Assembly: GCA_052143655.1 (NCBI GenBank)
Contig: JBKQSL010000402.1
Location: 1 to 13,046 of the forward strand
Length of the DNA stretch: 13,046 bases
Reading direction: 5' to 3'
Origin: CAVSUR01 sp052143655
Lineage (GTDB): Bacteria > Actinomycetota > Actinomycetes > Streptosporangiales > Streptosporangiaceae
In this document: positions 6,554 to 13,046 of the stretch, in pieces
How positions within the stretch are numbered: position 1 is the first letter of the stretch
How the letters are laid out: each line of letters starts with the position of its first letter
Notes under the pieces: model-generated
Told to the model about the DNA's origin: nothing
The model's database searches: none
What the model saw: only the letters and a program-made list of their open reading frames with translations
Program-made: the position numbers and the translations under genes

Positions 6554-9500
6554 TCAGGCCCGGGCCTGGAATCGCCCGGGATTGGCGCTGAGCCGCCGCA
6601 GCTCCGACTGCACCTCGGCGGCCTGAGCATCCTCGCCCAGCCCGGAGAAGATGCCGCAGGCACGCTCCCATGATGCCGTGGCCTGCTCCGCCCGGCCGGT
6701 ACGGGCATAAGCGGCGCCGAGCCGCTGCAGGTCCTGCGCCTCGCCGTACTTGTCGCCGGCCGCGTGGTGCCGGTCCAGTGCCTGCTCGAGCAGGTCCGCC
6801 GCGCCGGCCGGATCAGCGGAGCTCAGCCCGGCCCGGCCCAGGTTGTACAGCGCGTATCCCTCCAGGCGGATCACCCCGAGCTCGCGGGCGATGGCCAGCG
6901 CCTCCTGCGACTGGGCCACCGCCTCCCGGATGTGCCCGAGCTCGATATGCGCCTCGCCGAGATTGCACAGCGCCACCGCCTCGCCGTAGCGGTCCCCGGC
7001 GTCGCGCTGCACCGCGAGCGCGTCCCGCAGCGCTGCTGCCGCCTCGCGATGACGACCCAGGAAGCGGTAGTTGAAGGCGAGGTTGTTCGCCGCCCGGGCC
7101 TGGCCCTTGCGGTCATCGATCTCTCGGCAGATGACCAGTGCCTGCTCGAACATGCTCAGCGCCTCGGCCGCGCGCTGCTGCGACAGCACCATGCCGAGGT
7201 TGTTGAGCACCCAGGCCTCACCGCGGCGGTCGGCCGCCTCGCGCGCGCTGACAAGCGCGATCCGGTGCGTGGTGATCCACTCGGCCCGGTATCCATTCAG
7301 GTCGAAGCACACCATGATCGCGACCGGCAGCTTCCACGCGATGTCGTGCAGGCCGAGCGCCGCCGCCTGGCGGGTGGCCGCGACCAGATTGGCGCGCTCG
7401 GCCGCGCACCAGGCCAGCGCCTCATCGGCCGTTTCAAAGGACAGCGGCTCGCAGGCTGGATCCGGCGGCCCGAGCGGCACCCGGTCCCGGTGCGGGGACA
7501 CCACCGCGGCCGCCGCGTCAGCGGTACGCAGATACCAGCTCAGTACCCGGCTGGCCGCATGCTGCATGTCCTGGGCTGGCTCGCTGGTGGCAGCCTGCTC
7601 CGCGGCGTAGAACCGCAGCAGGTCGTGGAATGCGTACCGGTCCGGCAGCGGGGACTCCAGCAGGTGCGCGTCGACAAGCTCCTCCAGCGCGTCCGCCACG
7701 TCGTCGGCCGACGCTCCGCCGATCAGCACCGTCGCGGCCGGCAGGCTGATCGAGGGGCCATGCCACAGGCCGAGCAGGCGGAACGCGCGGTCCGGGCCGA
7801 CGCCGCCGCCCCGGCTACGACCCCGCAGGTCACTGAAGCTGACCTCGAAGCACGCCCGGACAGCCAGATCGCCGGTGGCCAGCTCGTCCATCCGGCGGCG
7901 GGTATCGGCCAGCCGGACGGCGAGCGTGCGCACGTTCCAGCGCGGCCGGGCCGCGAGCCTGGCCCCGGCGATCCGGATGGCCAGCGGCAGGCCGGCACAC
8001 GCCGCCAGGACGTCATGGACCGGCCCCGGCTCAGCCGCCGCCCGCTCTTCCCCGATGATGCGCGTGAGCAGGCTGGCCGACTCGTCCGGGTCGAGCACGT
8101 CCAGGTCCAGCAGCCGGCTCCCGGCAAGATCGGCCAGCCGGTGCCGGGAGGTGACCAGGACCGCGCAGGCGGCACTGCCCGGCAGCAGCGGCCGCACCTG
8201 GGCGGCGTCGGCGGCGTCATCCAGCACGACCAGCAGCCGGCGGCCGGCCAGCTCTGTCCGGTACATCGCCGCGCGCTCCTGCGCGTCTTCCGGGATCCGG
8301 GCCACCGGCACGCCAAGGTCACGAAGGAACCTGGCCAGGACCTCGTCGGGGGGCAGCGGCTGGGCTCCCGCGCCGCGCAGGCTCACGAACAGCTGGCCGT
8401 CCGGGTAGGCAGCGCGCAGCAGGTGCGCCGCGCGCACCGCCAGGGCAGTCTTGCCCAGCCCGGGTGCCCCCGCCACCACGGCGACCGGCAGTGCCGCGGT
8501 GACGCCGTTCGCGGGCTGCGGTTCGAGCAGCCGGCAGAGCCGGGCCAGCTGATCGGCCCGGCCGGTGAAATCCGGCACGTCGGCGGGCAGCTGGGCCGGG
8601 ACGGTGGCCGACCCTGCTCCGCCTGGTCCGGCGGGCGGGCTCGCGACAGGCACTCGCGGGGCGGGTACCGTCGGCGCCGGCGCTCCCGGAGCGGCCGGCC
8701 GCCTGACAGCCGGCTGCGCGCCGGGCGCGTCCCCTGAAGGCGGACCCCCTGCGGGCGGCACCAGGTCAGGGGCCTCGGTGTCAGGGCTGCCCGCCGCGGG
8801 AGCTGGCGATCCCCTGGCGGGCGCGCCCGCCAGGATTCCCGCCGCCACGGCGACCTCCGGCGGGCGCGGCGCTGATTCGGCGGCCGCCCCGCCCGCGGCC
8901 GGCTCGGCGCTGGGCTCGTCCGGCGCAGGATGGCCGGGACCAGCCTGGCCGGGACTCGCGGTCGCTGCATCCGGGCCGCGGCCCGGGCTCGCCGCGGGCG
9001 GCTGCGCGCGGGGCCGCGGCGGCCGCTGGCGCGCGGTGAGCAGTTCCTGGTAGATGCCCTGCAGCCGGGGGCCCGGGTCCAGCCCGAGCTCGTCCGCGAT
9101 CGCCTCCCTGGCCTGCCCGTAGGCGGCAACGGCCTCGGCCCGGCGGCCCGCCCCGTCCAGCGCCTGCAGCCGCAGCACCCACAGGCGCTCCCGGAGCGGA
9201 TAGTCGGCGCACAGCTTGCCCAGCTCGGGGATCACCACCGCATGCCGCCCGCAGCCGAGGTCCGCCTCGATCCGCAGCTCCAGGGCAGCGAGACGGGCTT
9301 CTTCCAGCCGGCTGGCCTCCGCGTCTACCAGGGCGGAGGAGGGCACGTCCGCCAGCGCCCCGCCCCGCCACAGGCCCAGTGCGTCGGCCAGCACGTCCGC
9401 CGCCTGCTGCGGGTCGTCCGCCGCGAGCAACTGGCGGCCCTGCCGGGCGAGGTCCTCGAACAGCCGCGCGTCCAAGTCGCCTGAGCCCAGCTGGAGCTGG

Positions 9501-9763
9501 TAGCCGGGGGCGCGGGTCGTCACGATCTGGCCGTGCTGGTCGCCCAGCAGCCGCCGGACCCGCAGCACGTACACGCTGCACAGGTTGGCGGCCTTCTCCG
9601 GCGGATCGTCATCCCACAGCTCGGCGATGAGCCGCTCGGTCGGCACCACGCGGCCTGGGTTCAGCAGCAGCGTGGCGAGCAGCGCGCGCCACTTCGCCGC
9701 GCCGATGCCGCTCCAGCCCTGGCCGGTGCGTACCTCTAGGGGACCGAGGATCCGAAACCGCAT
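6554..9763 (-). CDS. SARP-family transcriptional regulator with NB-ARC ATPase and TPR domains (AfsR-like)
   Basis: This is a large cytoplasmic regulator of the Streptomyces antibiotic regulatory protein family. From ATG 9763 it is 1069 residues. An OmpR-type winged helix (about 1-93, starting MRFRILGPLEVR) is followed by a BTAD domain (about 97-240). A Pro/Ala/Gly-rich linker of about 155 residues comes next. The NB-ARC domain has P-loop GAPGLGKT (432-439), Walker B LLVVLDDA and GLPLAIRIAGARL. At least five TPR repeats of about 40 residues begin near 850. The domain order matches AfsR-type regulators, which bind direct repeats at target promoters and are controlled by nucleotide and phosphorylation. 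The frame stays open up to TTG 9856, with another ATG at 9799. I prefer 9763 because it matches the canonical SARP N-terminus and because a -10-like GATAAT overlaps the TTG. None of the starts has a strong ribosome site. Its targets are unknown; it lies inside the prs-rplY interval. Confidence 0.93.
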   Translation of the reverse strand: MRFRILGPLEVRTGQGWSGIGAAKWRALLATLLLNPGRVVPTERLIAELWDDDPPEKAANLCSVYVLRVRRLLGDQHGQIVTTRAPGYQLQLGSGDLDARLFEDLARQGRQLLAADDPQQAADVLADALGLWRGGALADVPSSALVDAEASRLEEARLAALELRIEADLGCGRHAVVIPELGKLCADYPLRERLWVLRLQALDGAGRRAEAVAAYGQAREAIADELGLDPGPRLQGIYQELLTARQRPPRPRAQPPAASPGRGPDAATASPGQAGPGHPAPDEPSAEPAAGGAAAESAPRPPEVAVAAGILAGAPARGSPAPAAGSPDTEAPDLVPPAGGPPSGDAPGAQPAVRRPAAPGAPAPTVPAPRVPVASPPAGPGGAGSATVPAQLPADVPDFTGRADQLARLCRLLEPQPANGVTAALPVAVVAGAPGLGKTALAVRAAHLLRAAYPDGQLFVSLRGAGAQPLPPDEVLARFLRDLGVPVARIPEDAQERAAMYRTELAGRRLLVVLDDAADAAQVRPLLPGSAACAVLVTSRHRLADLAGSRLLDLDVLDPDESASLLTRIIGEERAAAEPGPVHDVLAACAGLPLAIRIAGARLAARPRWNVRTLAVRLADTRRRMDELATGDLAVRACFEVSFSDLRGRSRGGGVGPDRAFRLLGLWHGPSISLPAATVLIGGASADDVADALEELVDAHLLESPLPDRYAFHDLLRFYAAEQAATSEPAQDMQHAASRVLSWYLRTADAAAAVVSPHRDRVPLGPPDPACEPLSFETADEALAWCAAERANLVAATRQAAALGLHDIAWKLPVAIMVCFDLNGYRAEWITTHRIALVSAREAADRRGEAWVLNNLGMVLSQQRAAEALSMFEQALVICREIDDRKGQARAANNLAFNYRFLGRHREAAAALRDALAVQRDAGDRYGEAVALCNLGEAHIELGHIREAVAQSQEALAIARELGVIRLEGYALYNLGRAGLSSADPAGAADLLEQALDRHHAAGDKYGEAQDLQRLGAAYARTGRAEQATASWERACGIFSGLGEDAQAAEVQSELRRLSANPGRFQARA

Positions 9764-10203
9764 TGCGCCGTCCCGTCCCGGGCCCGTTGTCGCCGCCATG
9801 CTCGCCAGGCCCGCTATCGCCGCCGCCAGGGATGCACCCCGGCGCGGGTGACTCAATTATCGCCCAAAAGGCGGCTTAATCAGGCTGCTCATTGCCGGTT
9901 CGCTGAGCCGGGACGGCCGCGCAATCGAGAGTTAACCGCCGCTCAACTGCCCGGCTGCAGGCTTGGCGCGAGCCGCAGGGCTACCAGGTTGTGGCCGGTG
10001 AGCGGCTCAGCTAGCGGCAGCTCAGCCGGGATCGTGCCGCGGACAGCATCGCGGGGGCGCAGTCCGCGGACCGGGGGGCTGGTGGCCGCTGTCTCCTTCC
10101 GCTGCATCGGGGGGACGGAGACGGCGGTCACCTTTTTACTTGGCGCTTGTCCTGGCTGACGGTCCGCCGGCCCGCCTGACCACGGCGGCCGCCGCCCGGA
10201 TGG
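9764..10203. promoter_or_regulatory. Intergenic region between prs and the SARP gene
   Basis: There are 440 bases without a secure gene. At 9895-9911 a plus-strand hairpin CCGGTTC-GCT-GAGCCGG (one G-T pair) lies about 35 bases upstream of a minus-strand GATAAT (9861-9856), which resembles a -10 box for the SARP gene. TSS near 9849 would leave an 85-nt leader before ATG 9763. A 10-base perfect palindrome, GTCCGCGGAC, lies at 10062-10071. A minus-strand open frame at 10131-9943 (62 codons from GTG, 54 from an internal ATG) has fairly high GC third positions but no ribosome site and no recognisable similarity, so I do not call it a gene. Confidence 0.4.
9856..9861 (-). promoter_or_regulatory. 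Possible -10 box (GATAAT) for the SARP gene
   Basis: On the minus strand GATAAT matches five of six bases of the consensus -10 and lies in the most AT-rich part of the gap upstream of the regulator. No clear -35 is seen at 17 or 18 bases. Its position argues against the most upstream TTG start at 9856. Confidence 0.3.
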
Positions 10204-10205
10204 TC
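10178..10205 (-). terminator. Possible terminator hairpin at the end of prs
   Basis: Beginning in the prs stop codon, GACCA pairs with TGGTC, enclosing a CGGCGG/CCGCCG stem with a 6-base bulge on one side. It is very GC-rich and lacks a T tract. It could end the glmU-prs transcript, but the irregular stem makes this tentative. Confidence 0.28.
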
Positions 10206-11181
10206 AGCTGTGCCCGTCGAACAGGCTGGTCACGGAACCATCGCTGAACACCTCGCTGATCGCCCGCGCGATCAGCGGCGCGATGGACAACACCGTCAGC
10301 TTGTCGAAGTGCTTCTCCGCCGCGATCGGCAGCGTGTTGGTCACGATGACCTCGCTGATGCCCGAGTTCTTCAGCTGGTCCACGGCGGGGCCCGACATGA
10401 CGCCGTGGGTGGCGGTCACGATCACCTGGGCGGCGCCCTGCTCGAAGAGCGCCTCGGCCGCGTTCACGATAGTGGACCCGGTGTCGATCATGTCGTCGAC
10501 CAGCACGCACGTGCGGCCGGCGACCTTGCCCACCACCTCGAGGATCCTGACCTTGTTGGCCACGTCCGGGTCGCGGCGCTTGTGGATGATCGCCAGCGGG
10601 CAGCCCAGCCGGTCCGTCCACCGCTCGCAGACCCGGACCCGGCCGGCGTCCGGGGCGACCACGGTGACCTCAGCGAGGTCAAGGCGCCCTTCGAGGTAGG
10701 AGGCCAGGATCGGCAGCGCGAACAGGTGATCTACCGGCCCGTCGAAGAAGCCCTGGATCTGCGCGGTGTGCAGGTCCACCGCCATGATGCGGTCGGCCCC
10801 GGCGGTGCGGAACAGGTCGGCCATCAGCCGCGCCGAGATGGGCTCCCGGCCGCGGTTCTTCTTGTCCTGCCGCGCATAGCCGAAGAACGGCGCCACCACG
10901 GTGATGCGCTTGGCGGAAGCCCGCTTGAGCGCGTCCACCATGATCAGCTGCTCCATGATCCACTGGTTGATCGGCGCGGTGTGGCTCTGCAGCACGAAGG
11001 CGTCGCTGCCCCGGACGGACTCCAGGAACCGGACGAAGATCTCCCCGTTGGCGAAGTCGTAGGCGGTCGTCGCGGTGGGCTCGATGCCCAGGCAGCCTGC
11101 TATCTCCTGGCCAAGCTCGGGGAAGGCCCGGCCGGAGAAGAGCATCATCTTCTTCTCGCCGGACGCGGTGATGCCGGTCAC
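10204..11181 (-). CDS. prs: Ribose-phosphate pyrophosphokinase (PRPP synthetase)
   Basis: This cytoplasmic enzyme makes 5-phosphoribosyl 1-pyrophosphate from ribose 5-phosphate and ATP, for nucleotide, histidine, tryptophan and (in actinomycetes) decaprenyl-phosphoryl-arabinose synthesis. The 325-residue product is of normal length. The catalytic flexible loop YARQDKKNRGREPISAR lies at 102-118 and the PRPP synthetase signature VDLHTAQIQGFF at 135-146. The pyrophosphate site is APDAGR (176-181), and the ribose-5-phosphate loop VDDMIDTGST is at 228-237. The open frame continues upstream inside glmU, but the real start is GTG 11181. It overlaps the glmU stop as GTGA and has GGGAG ten bases before it, indicating translational coupling. 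The glmU-prs order is conserved in actinobacteria. Confidence 0.96.
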   Translation of the reverse strand: MTGITASGEKKMMLFSGRAFPELGQEIAGCLGIEPTATTAYDFANGEIFVRFLESVRGSDAFVLQSHTAPINQWIMEQLIMVDALKRASAKRITVVAPFFGYARQDKKNRGREPISARLMADLFRTAGADRIMAVDLHTAQIQGFFDGPVDHLFALPILASYLEGRLDLAEVTVVAPDAGRVRVCERWTDRLGCPLAIIHKRRDPDVANKVRILEVVGKVAGRTCVLVDDMIDTGSTIVNAAEALFEQGAAQVIVTATHGVMSGPAVDQLKNSGISEVIVTNTLPIAAEKHFDKLTVLSIAPLIARAISEVFSDGSVTSLFDGHS

Positions 11182-12356
11182 TGGTGCTGTTCTCCCTCGG
11201 GGTGCCGCGCCGGGGAGGCGCTGGTGTCCGCGGCGCTGATGCCCGCAGGCCGGCCGTCTCCGGCCACCGTGGTGCCGGGTGTCAGGTGCGCGAACGGGCC
11301 GACGCTGACCCCGGCGCCGACGACCGCGGACTCGCAGACGGACTGGATCACCGTGGCGCCGGCCGCGACTGTGGTGTCCCGGAGCAGGCAGCCCGGCCCG
11401 ATGTGAGCTCCCGCCGCGACGGCCGTCCGGCCCTCCAGCTGGGTACCCGGCTCGATCCGGGCCCCGGCGGCGAGCGTGACTCCCACGTCGACCCAGGTGC
11501 TGGCCGGGTCGACGACCGTCACGCCGACCCCCATCCAGGAGCCGAGCAGGCGCTGGTTCATCAGCCGCCGGGCCCTGGCCAGCTGGACCTGATCGTTGAC
11601 GCCGAGCACCTCGTCGAAATCGGCGCACGCCACGGTGGCCACCCGGTGCCCGTCCGCGCGCGCGATCGCGGCGACGTCGGTGAGGTACTCCTCGCCCTTG
11701 GCGTTGTCGGTCGGCACCCGCTTGATCGCGTCCGCCAGCAGCGCGCCGTCGAAGGCGTACATGCCGGAGTTGATCTCGCGGATCTGGCGCTGCTGCGGCG
11801 TCGCGTCGGCGTCCTCGACGATGGAAGCGAACGCGCCGTCGTCATCGCGGATGATCCGGCCGTAGCCCGCCGGGTCAGGCGCGAGCGCCGTCAGCGCGGT
11901 CACCGCGGCGCCGGCCCGCTGGTGGCCGCGCACCAGCTCGGCCAGCGTTTCGCCGCGCAGCAGCGGTGTGTCCGAGTAGGTCACCACCACCGTGCCGGCG
12001 ATCGGGCCGACCTGCTCGATCGCCATCCGGACCGCATGCCCGGTGCCGCCGCGCCGCTCCTGCACGACCGTGACCACCTCGGGCGCATGCACGGCCAGGT
12101 AATCCGCGACCTGGCCGCCGCCGTGCCCGATGACGACGATCAGCCGCTCGGGATGCAGCTGCCGGGCCGCGTCGATAACGTGCCCCAGCATCGCCCGGCC
12201 GCATACCTCGTGCAGCATCTTGGGTACTGGAGCCTTCATCCGGGTGCCCTCGCCGGCCGCCAGGATGATGACGGCGGCCGGGCCGCTGACGCTCACTCCG
12301 ATGGGCTCCTCGGTATCGCTGCGGGCCGTGGGCGGCTCCCCCGCCTGCCGGTTCAC
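11178..12356 (-). CDS. glmU: GlmU-type N-acetylglucosamine-1-phosphate uridyltransferase, acetyltransferase domain truncated
   Basis: The intact N-terminal half makes UDP-GlcNAc from GlcNAc-1-P and UTP. LAAGEGTRMK lies at 32-41 and PK at 45-46. QERRGGTGHA (99-108), Asp129 in YSDTPLL, YGRIIR (165-170), Glu181, EINSGMYAF (194-202) and Asn254 in GVND keep the catalytic and Mg-binding residues. The C-terminal left-handed beta-helix starts near 276 but stops after GPFAHLTPG (353-361), followed by a 30-residue Ala/Ser-rich tail. Normal GlmU (about 456-495 aa) continues for roughly 110 more residues carrying the acetyltransferase Lys, His, Tyr and Asn residues. All of these are absent, and the substrate-binding Arg of the LRPG motif is Thr here. 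Acetyltransferase activity is therefore unlikely. GTG 12356 has GGAGG eight bases upstream; an in-frame GTG at 12296 with AGGAG nine bases upstream is an alternative start. The stop overlaps the prs start. Confidence 0.9.
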   Translation of the reverse strand: MNRQAGEPPTARSDTEEPIGVSVSGPAAVIILAAGEGTRMKAPVPKMLHEVCGRAMLGHVIDAARQLHPERLIVVIGHGGGQVADYLAVHAPEVVTVVQERRGGTGHAVRMAIEQVGPIAGTVVVTYSDTPLLRGETLAELVRGHQRAGAAVTALTALAPDPAGYGRIIRDDDGAFASIVEDADATPQQRQIREINSGMYAFDGALLADAIKRVPTDNAKGEEYLTDVAAIARADGHRVATVACADFDEVLGVNDQVQLARARRLMNQRLLGSWMGVGVTVVDPASTWVDVGVTLAAGARIEPGTQLEGRTAVAAGAHIGPGCLLRDTTVAAGATVIQSVCESAVVGAGVSVGPFAHLTPGTTVAGDGRPAGISAADTSASPARHPEGEQHQ

Positions 12357-12560
12357 GCGCCCGACCTCCGCAGGATACCGCCCGGATAGCTGATCGCGGG
12401 CCGGTCCCCGGCCGATCGCCCCGCTTCGTCCGGAACTCGTCCTGTGCTTGCCCCCGTGCCGCTAACCGCGTTCCCAAGGCGGGCGAAGGCAGGCCGGGCC
12501 CGCCGGATATGTGCCGGCCGCGGCTCGCCGTCGCCGGTACAGTAAGTCGTGCTCCGCCGA

Positions 12561-12633
12561 TCCCGGGTCGTCTAGCCAGGCAAGACTGCAGATTTTGGCT
12601 CTGCCAACGGAGGTTCAAATCCTCCCCCGGGAG
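12561..12633 (+). tRNA. tRNA-Gln (anticodon UUG)
   Basis: A complete cloverleaf can be folded by eye. The acceptor stem is TCCCGGG (12561-12567) with CCCGGGA (12626-12632), and the discriminator is G at 12633. The D stem is GTCT/AGAC. The anticodon stem is GCAGA/TCTGC with loop TTTTGGC, giving anticodon TTG at 12595-12597, which reads CAA glutamine codons. The variable loop is four bases, and the T arm is GGAGG-TTCAAAT-CCTCC. The 3' CCA is not encoded. A TACAGT sequence at 12538-12543 may be its -10 box. It lies divergent from glmU. Confidence 0.96.
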
Positions 12634-12948
12634 CTGAGGCTACTGATGCCGGCTTACCGGTGCCCGCGCCCGGAACGGCAGCAGCCGCCGCCATGGCCCC
12701 CTGAGCCCAGCCCTCGATCTGCCGGTACAGCCCTGGGCAGCGCAGCGCATCGACGCGCAGGCAGCCGTGATAGCCGACCCCGACGGCGTGAGCTTCACCG
12801 CAATTTCGGAAAATCTTCCCTGGGCCCTTGCATGACTTACGGTCGCGTAGGTTACGGTTACGTAAGCGTACTTGCATCGGCCCCTGCCCACGGTGGTGCG
12901 GAGCGCTTTGACGTCCGCAGGGCCCGATCGCGAAGCGAGGATTCCCCC
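12634..12948. other. Intergenic region between tRNA-Gln and the plus-strand gene at 12949
   Basis: There are 315 bases with no convincing gene. The left 190 bases hold minus-strand open frames that run antisense through the tRNA and look accidental. The right part changes composition near 12805 and contains the inverted-repeat operator at 12836-12866 and, by inference, the promoter of the gene at 12949. TTGCAT (12828-12833) is a possible -35, with a weak -10 region around GTTACG (12851-12856). Confidence 0.5.
12836..12866. promoter_or_regulatory. Probable operator with TTACG/CGTAA inverted repeats upstream of the gene at 12949
   Basis: Outer arms CTTACG (12836-12841) and CGTAAG (12861-12866) form an inverted repeat. 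Inside it are further TTACGG and GCGTAG half-sites and the perfect 8-base palindrome TTACGTAA (12858-12865). The repetition of TTACG on both strands within 31 bases is typical of a TetR-family operator. It lies about 85 bases upstream of the plus-strand ATG and overlaps the most likely promoter. From memory, similar sequences precede fatty-acid desaturase genes in actinomycetes; that link is unverified here. Confidence 0.55.
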
Positions 12949-13046
12949 ATGACCACCACCGAACTCCCTTCGGCCACGACGGCCGCCCGGCCGCCGGCTC
13001 CGGCGCCGCCGGTGCCGCGGCCGGAGATCGAGCCGGAGCCGGCCGG
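12949..13046 (+). CDS. Start of a plus-strand protein gene, product not identified (5' part only)
   Basis: The first 32 codons are visible and the frame is open to the window edge. ATG 12949 has GCGAGGA about seven bases upstream, a good ribosome site, and third positions are strongly G/C. The visible protein begins MTTTELPSATTAARPPAP and continues as a Pro/Ala/Glu-rich, presumably disordered N-terminus, which does not reveal a family. The strong inverted-repeat operator upstream implies control by a repressor. From the operator type and the neighbourhood of glmU/prs/tRNA-Gln, an acyl-CoA (fatty acid) desaturase is one possible identity. That is a guess and the visible residues neither support nor exclude it. 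Confidence 0.7.
   Translation, partial: MTTTELPSATTAARPPAPAPPVPRPEIEPEPA

Noticed and set aside
6764..8737. 657-codon plus-strand open frame
   Set aside because: It is fully antisense to the SARP regulator, whose P-loop and TPR repeats are conserved. The predicted protein is Arg/Gln/His-rich noise.
11178..11300. Frameshift as the cause of the short GlmU
   Set aside because: No acetyltransferase motif appears in any reverse frame before prs begins, so the segment is absent and not merely out of frame.
11182..11628. N-terminal extension of prs (frame open to 11628)
   Set aside because: The extra residues are an Arg/Gly-rich shadow of the glmU frame. The family start MTGI/MKMM region lies at the GTG at 11181, which has a ribosome site.
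12572..12877. 101-codon minus-strand open frame
   Set aside because: Its 3' part is the antisense of the tRNA-Gln gene, a well-known source of false ORFs, and the remainder has no ribosome site or family resemblance.

Overview
The window is about 70% G+C or higher. The genes use GTG starts freely, have strongly GC-biased third codon positions, and include an AfsR/SARP-type regulator and a tRNA gene with no encoded CCA. Together these point to a chromosomal segment of a high-GC, filamentous-type actinomycete. Genus and species cannot be told from the sequence alone.

Reading leftward along the minus strand, where almost everything is encoded, the layout from the right end is as follows. A plus-strand gene starts at 12949 behind an inverted-repeat operator at 12836-12866 and runs off the window. 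A tRNA-Gln(UUG) gene lies on the plus strand at 12561-12633. The minus strand then carries glmU (12356-11178, with an unusually short C-terminus), prs (11181-10204, coupled to glmU by a GTGA overlap), a 3.2-kb SARP/NB-ARC/TPR regulator (9763-6554), a very small ORF made of an 8-residue repeat (6447-6304), rplY (6115-5462) and pth (5396-4827). The order glmU-prs-(...)-rplY-pth is a known actinobacterial housekeeping block. Here the regulator and the repeat ORF sit inside it.

Past pth is a 257-bp intergenic region, lower in G+C than the genes and rich in short inverted repeats. Beyond it is a second minus-strand unit: a membrane polyprenyl-phosphate sugar phosphotransferase that primes exopolysaccharide synthesis (4569-3103), a CysQ-type PAP phosphatase (3068-2277), cysD (2218-1298) and cysN (1298 to the left edge, incomplete). 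The gaps are 34 bp and 58 bp, and cysD/cysN overlap by one base, so this looks like one operon. The co-location suggests activated sulfate (APS/PAPS) being made, and PAP recycled, next to a polysaccharide-priming enzyme. One reading is sulfation of a surface polysaccharide, but no sulfotransferase is visible in the window.

The points most worth a second look are: a GlmU that keeps the uridyltransferase half but lacks the whole acetyltransferase active-site region; the EPS-priming/sulfate-activation operon; the 24-bp tandem-repeat micro-ORF with histidine every eight residues; and the palindrome-rich promoter regions.
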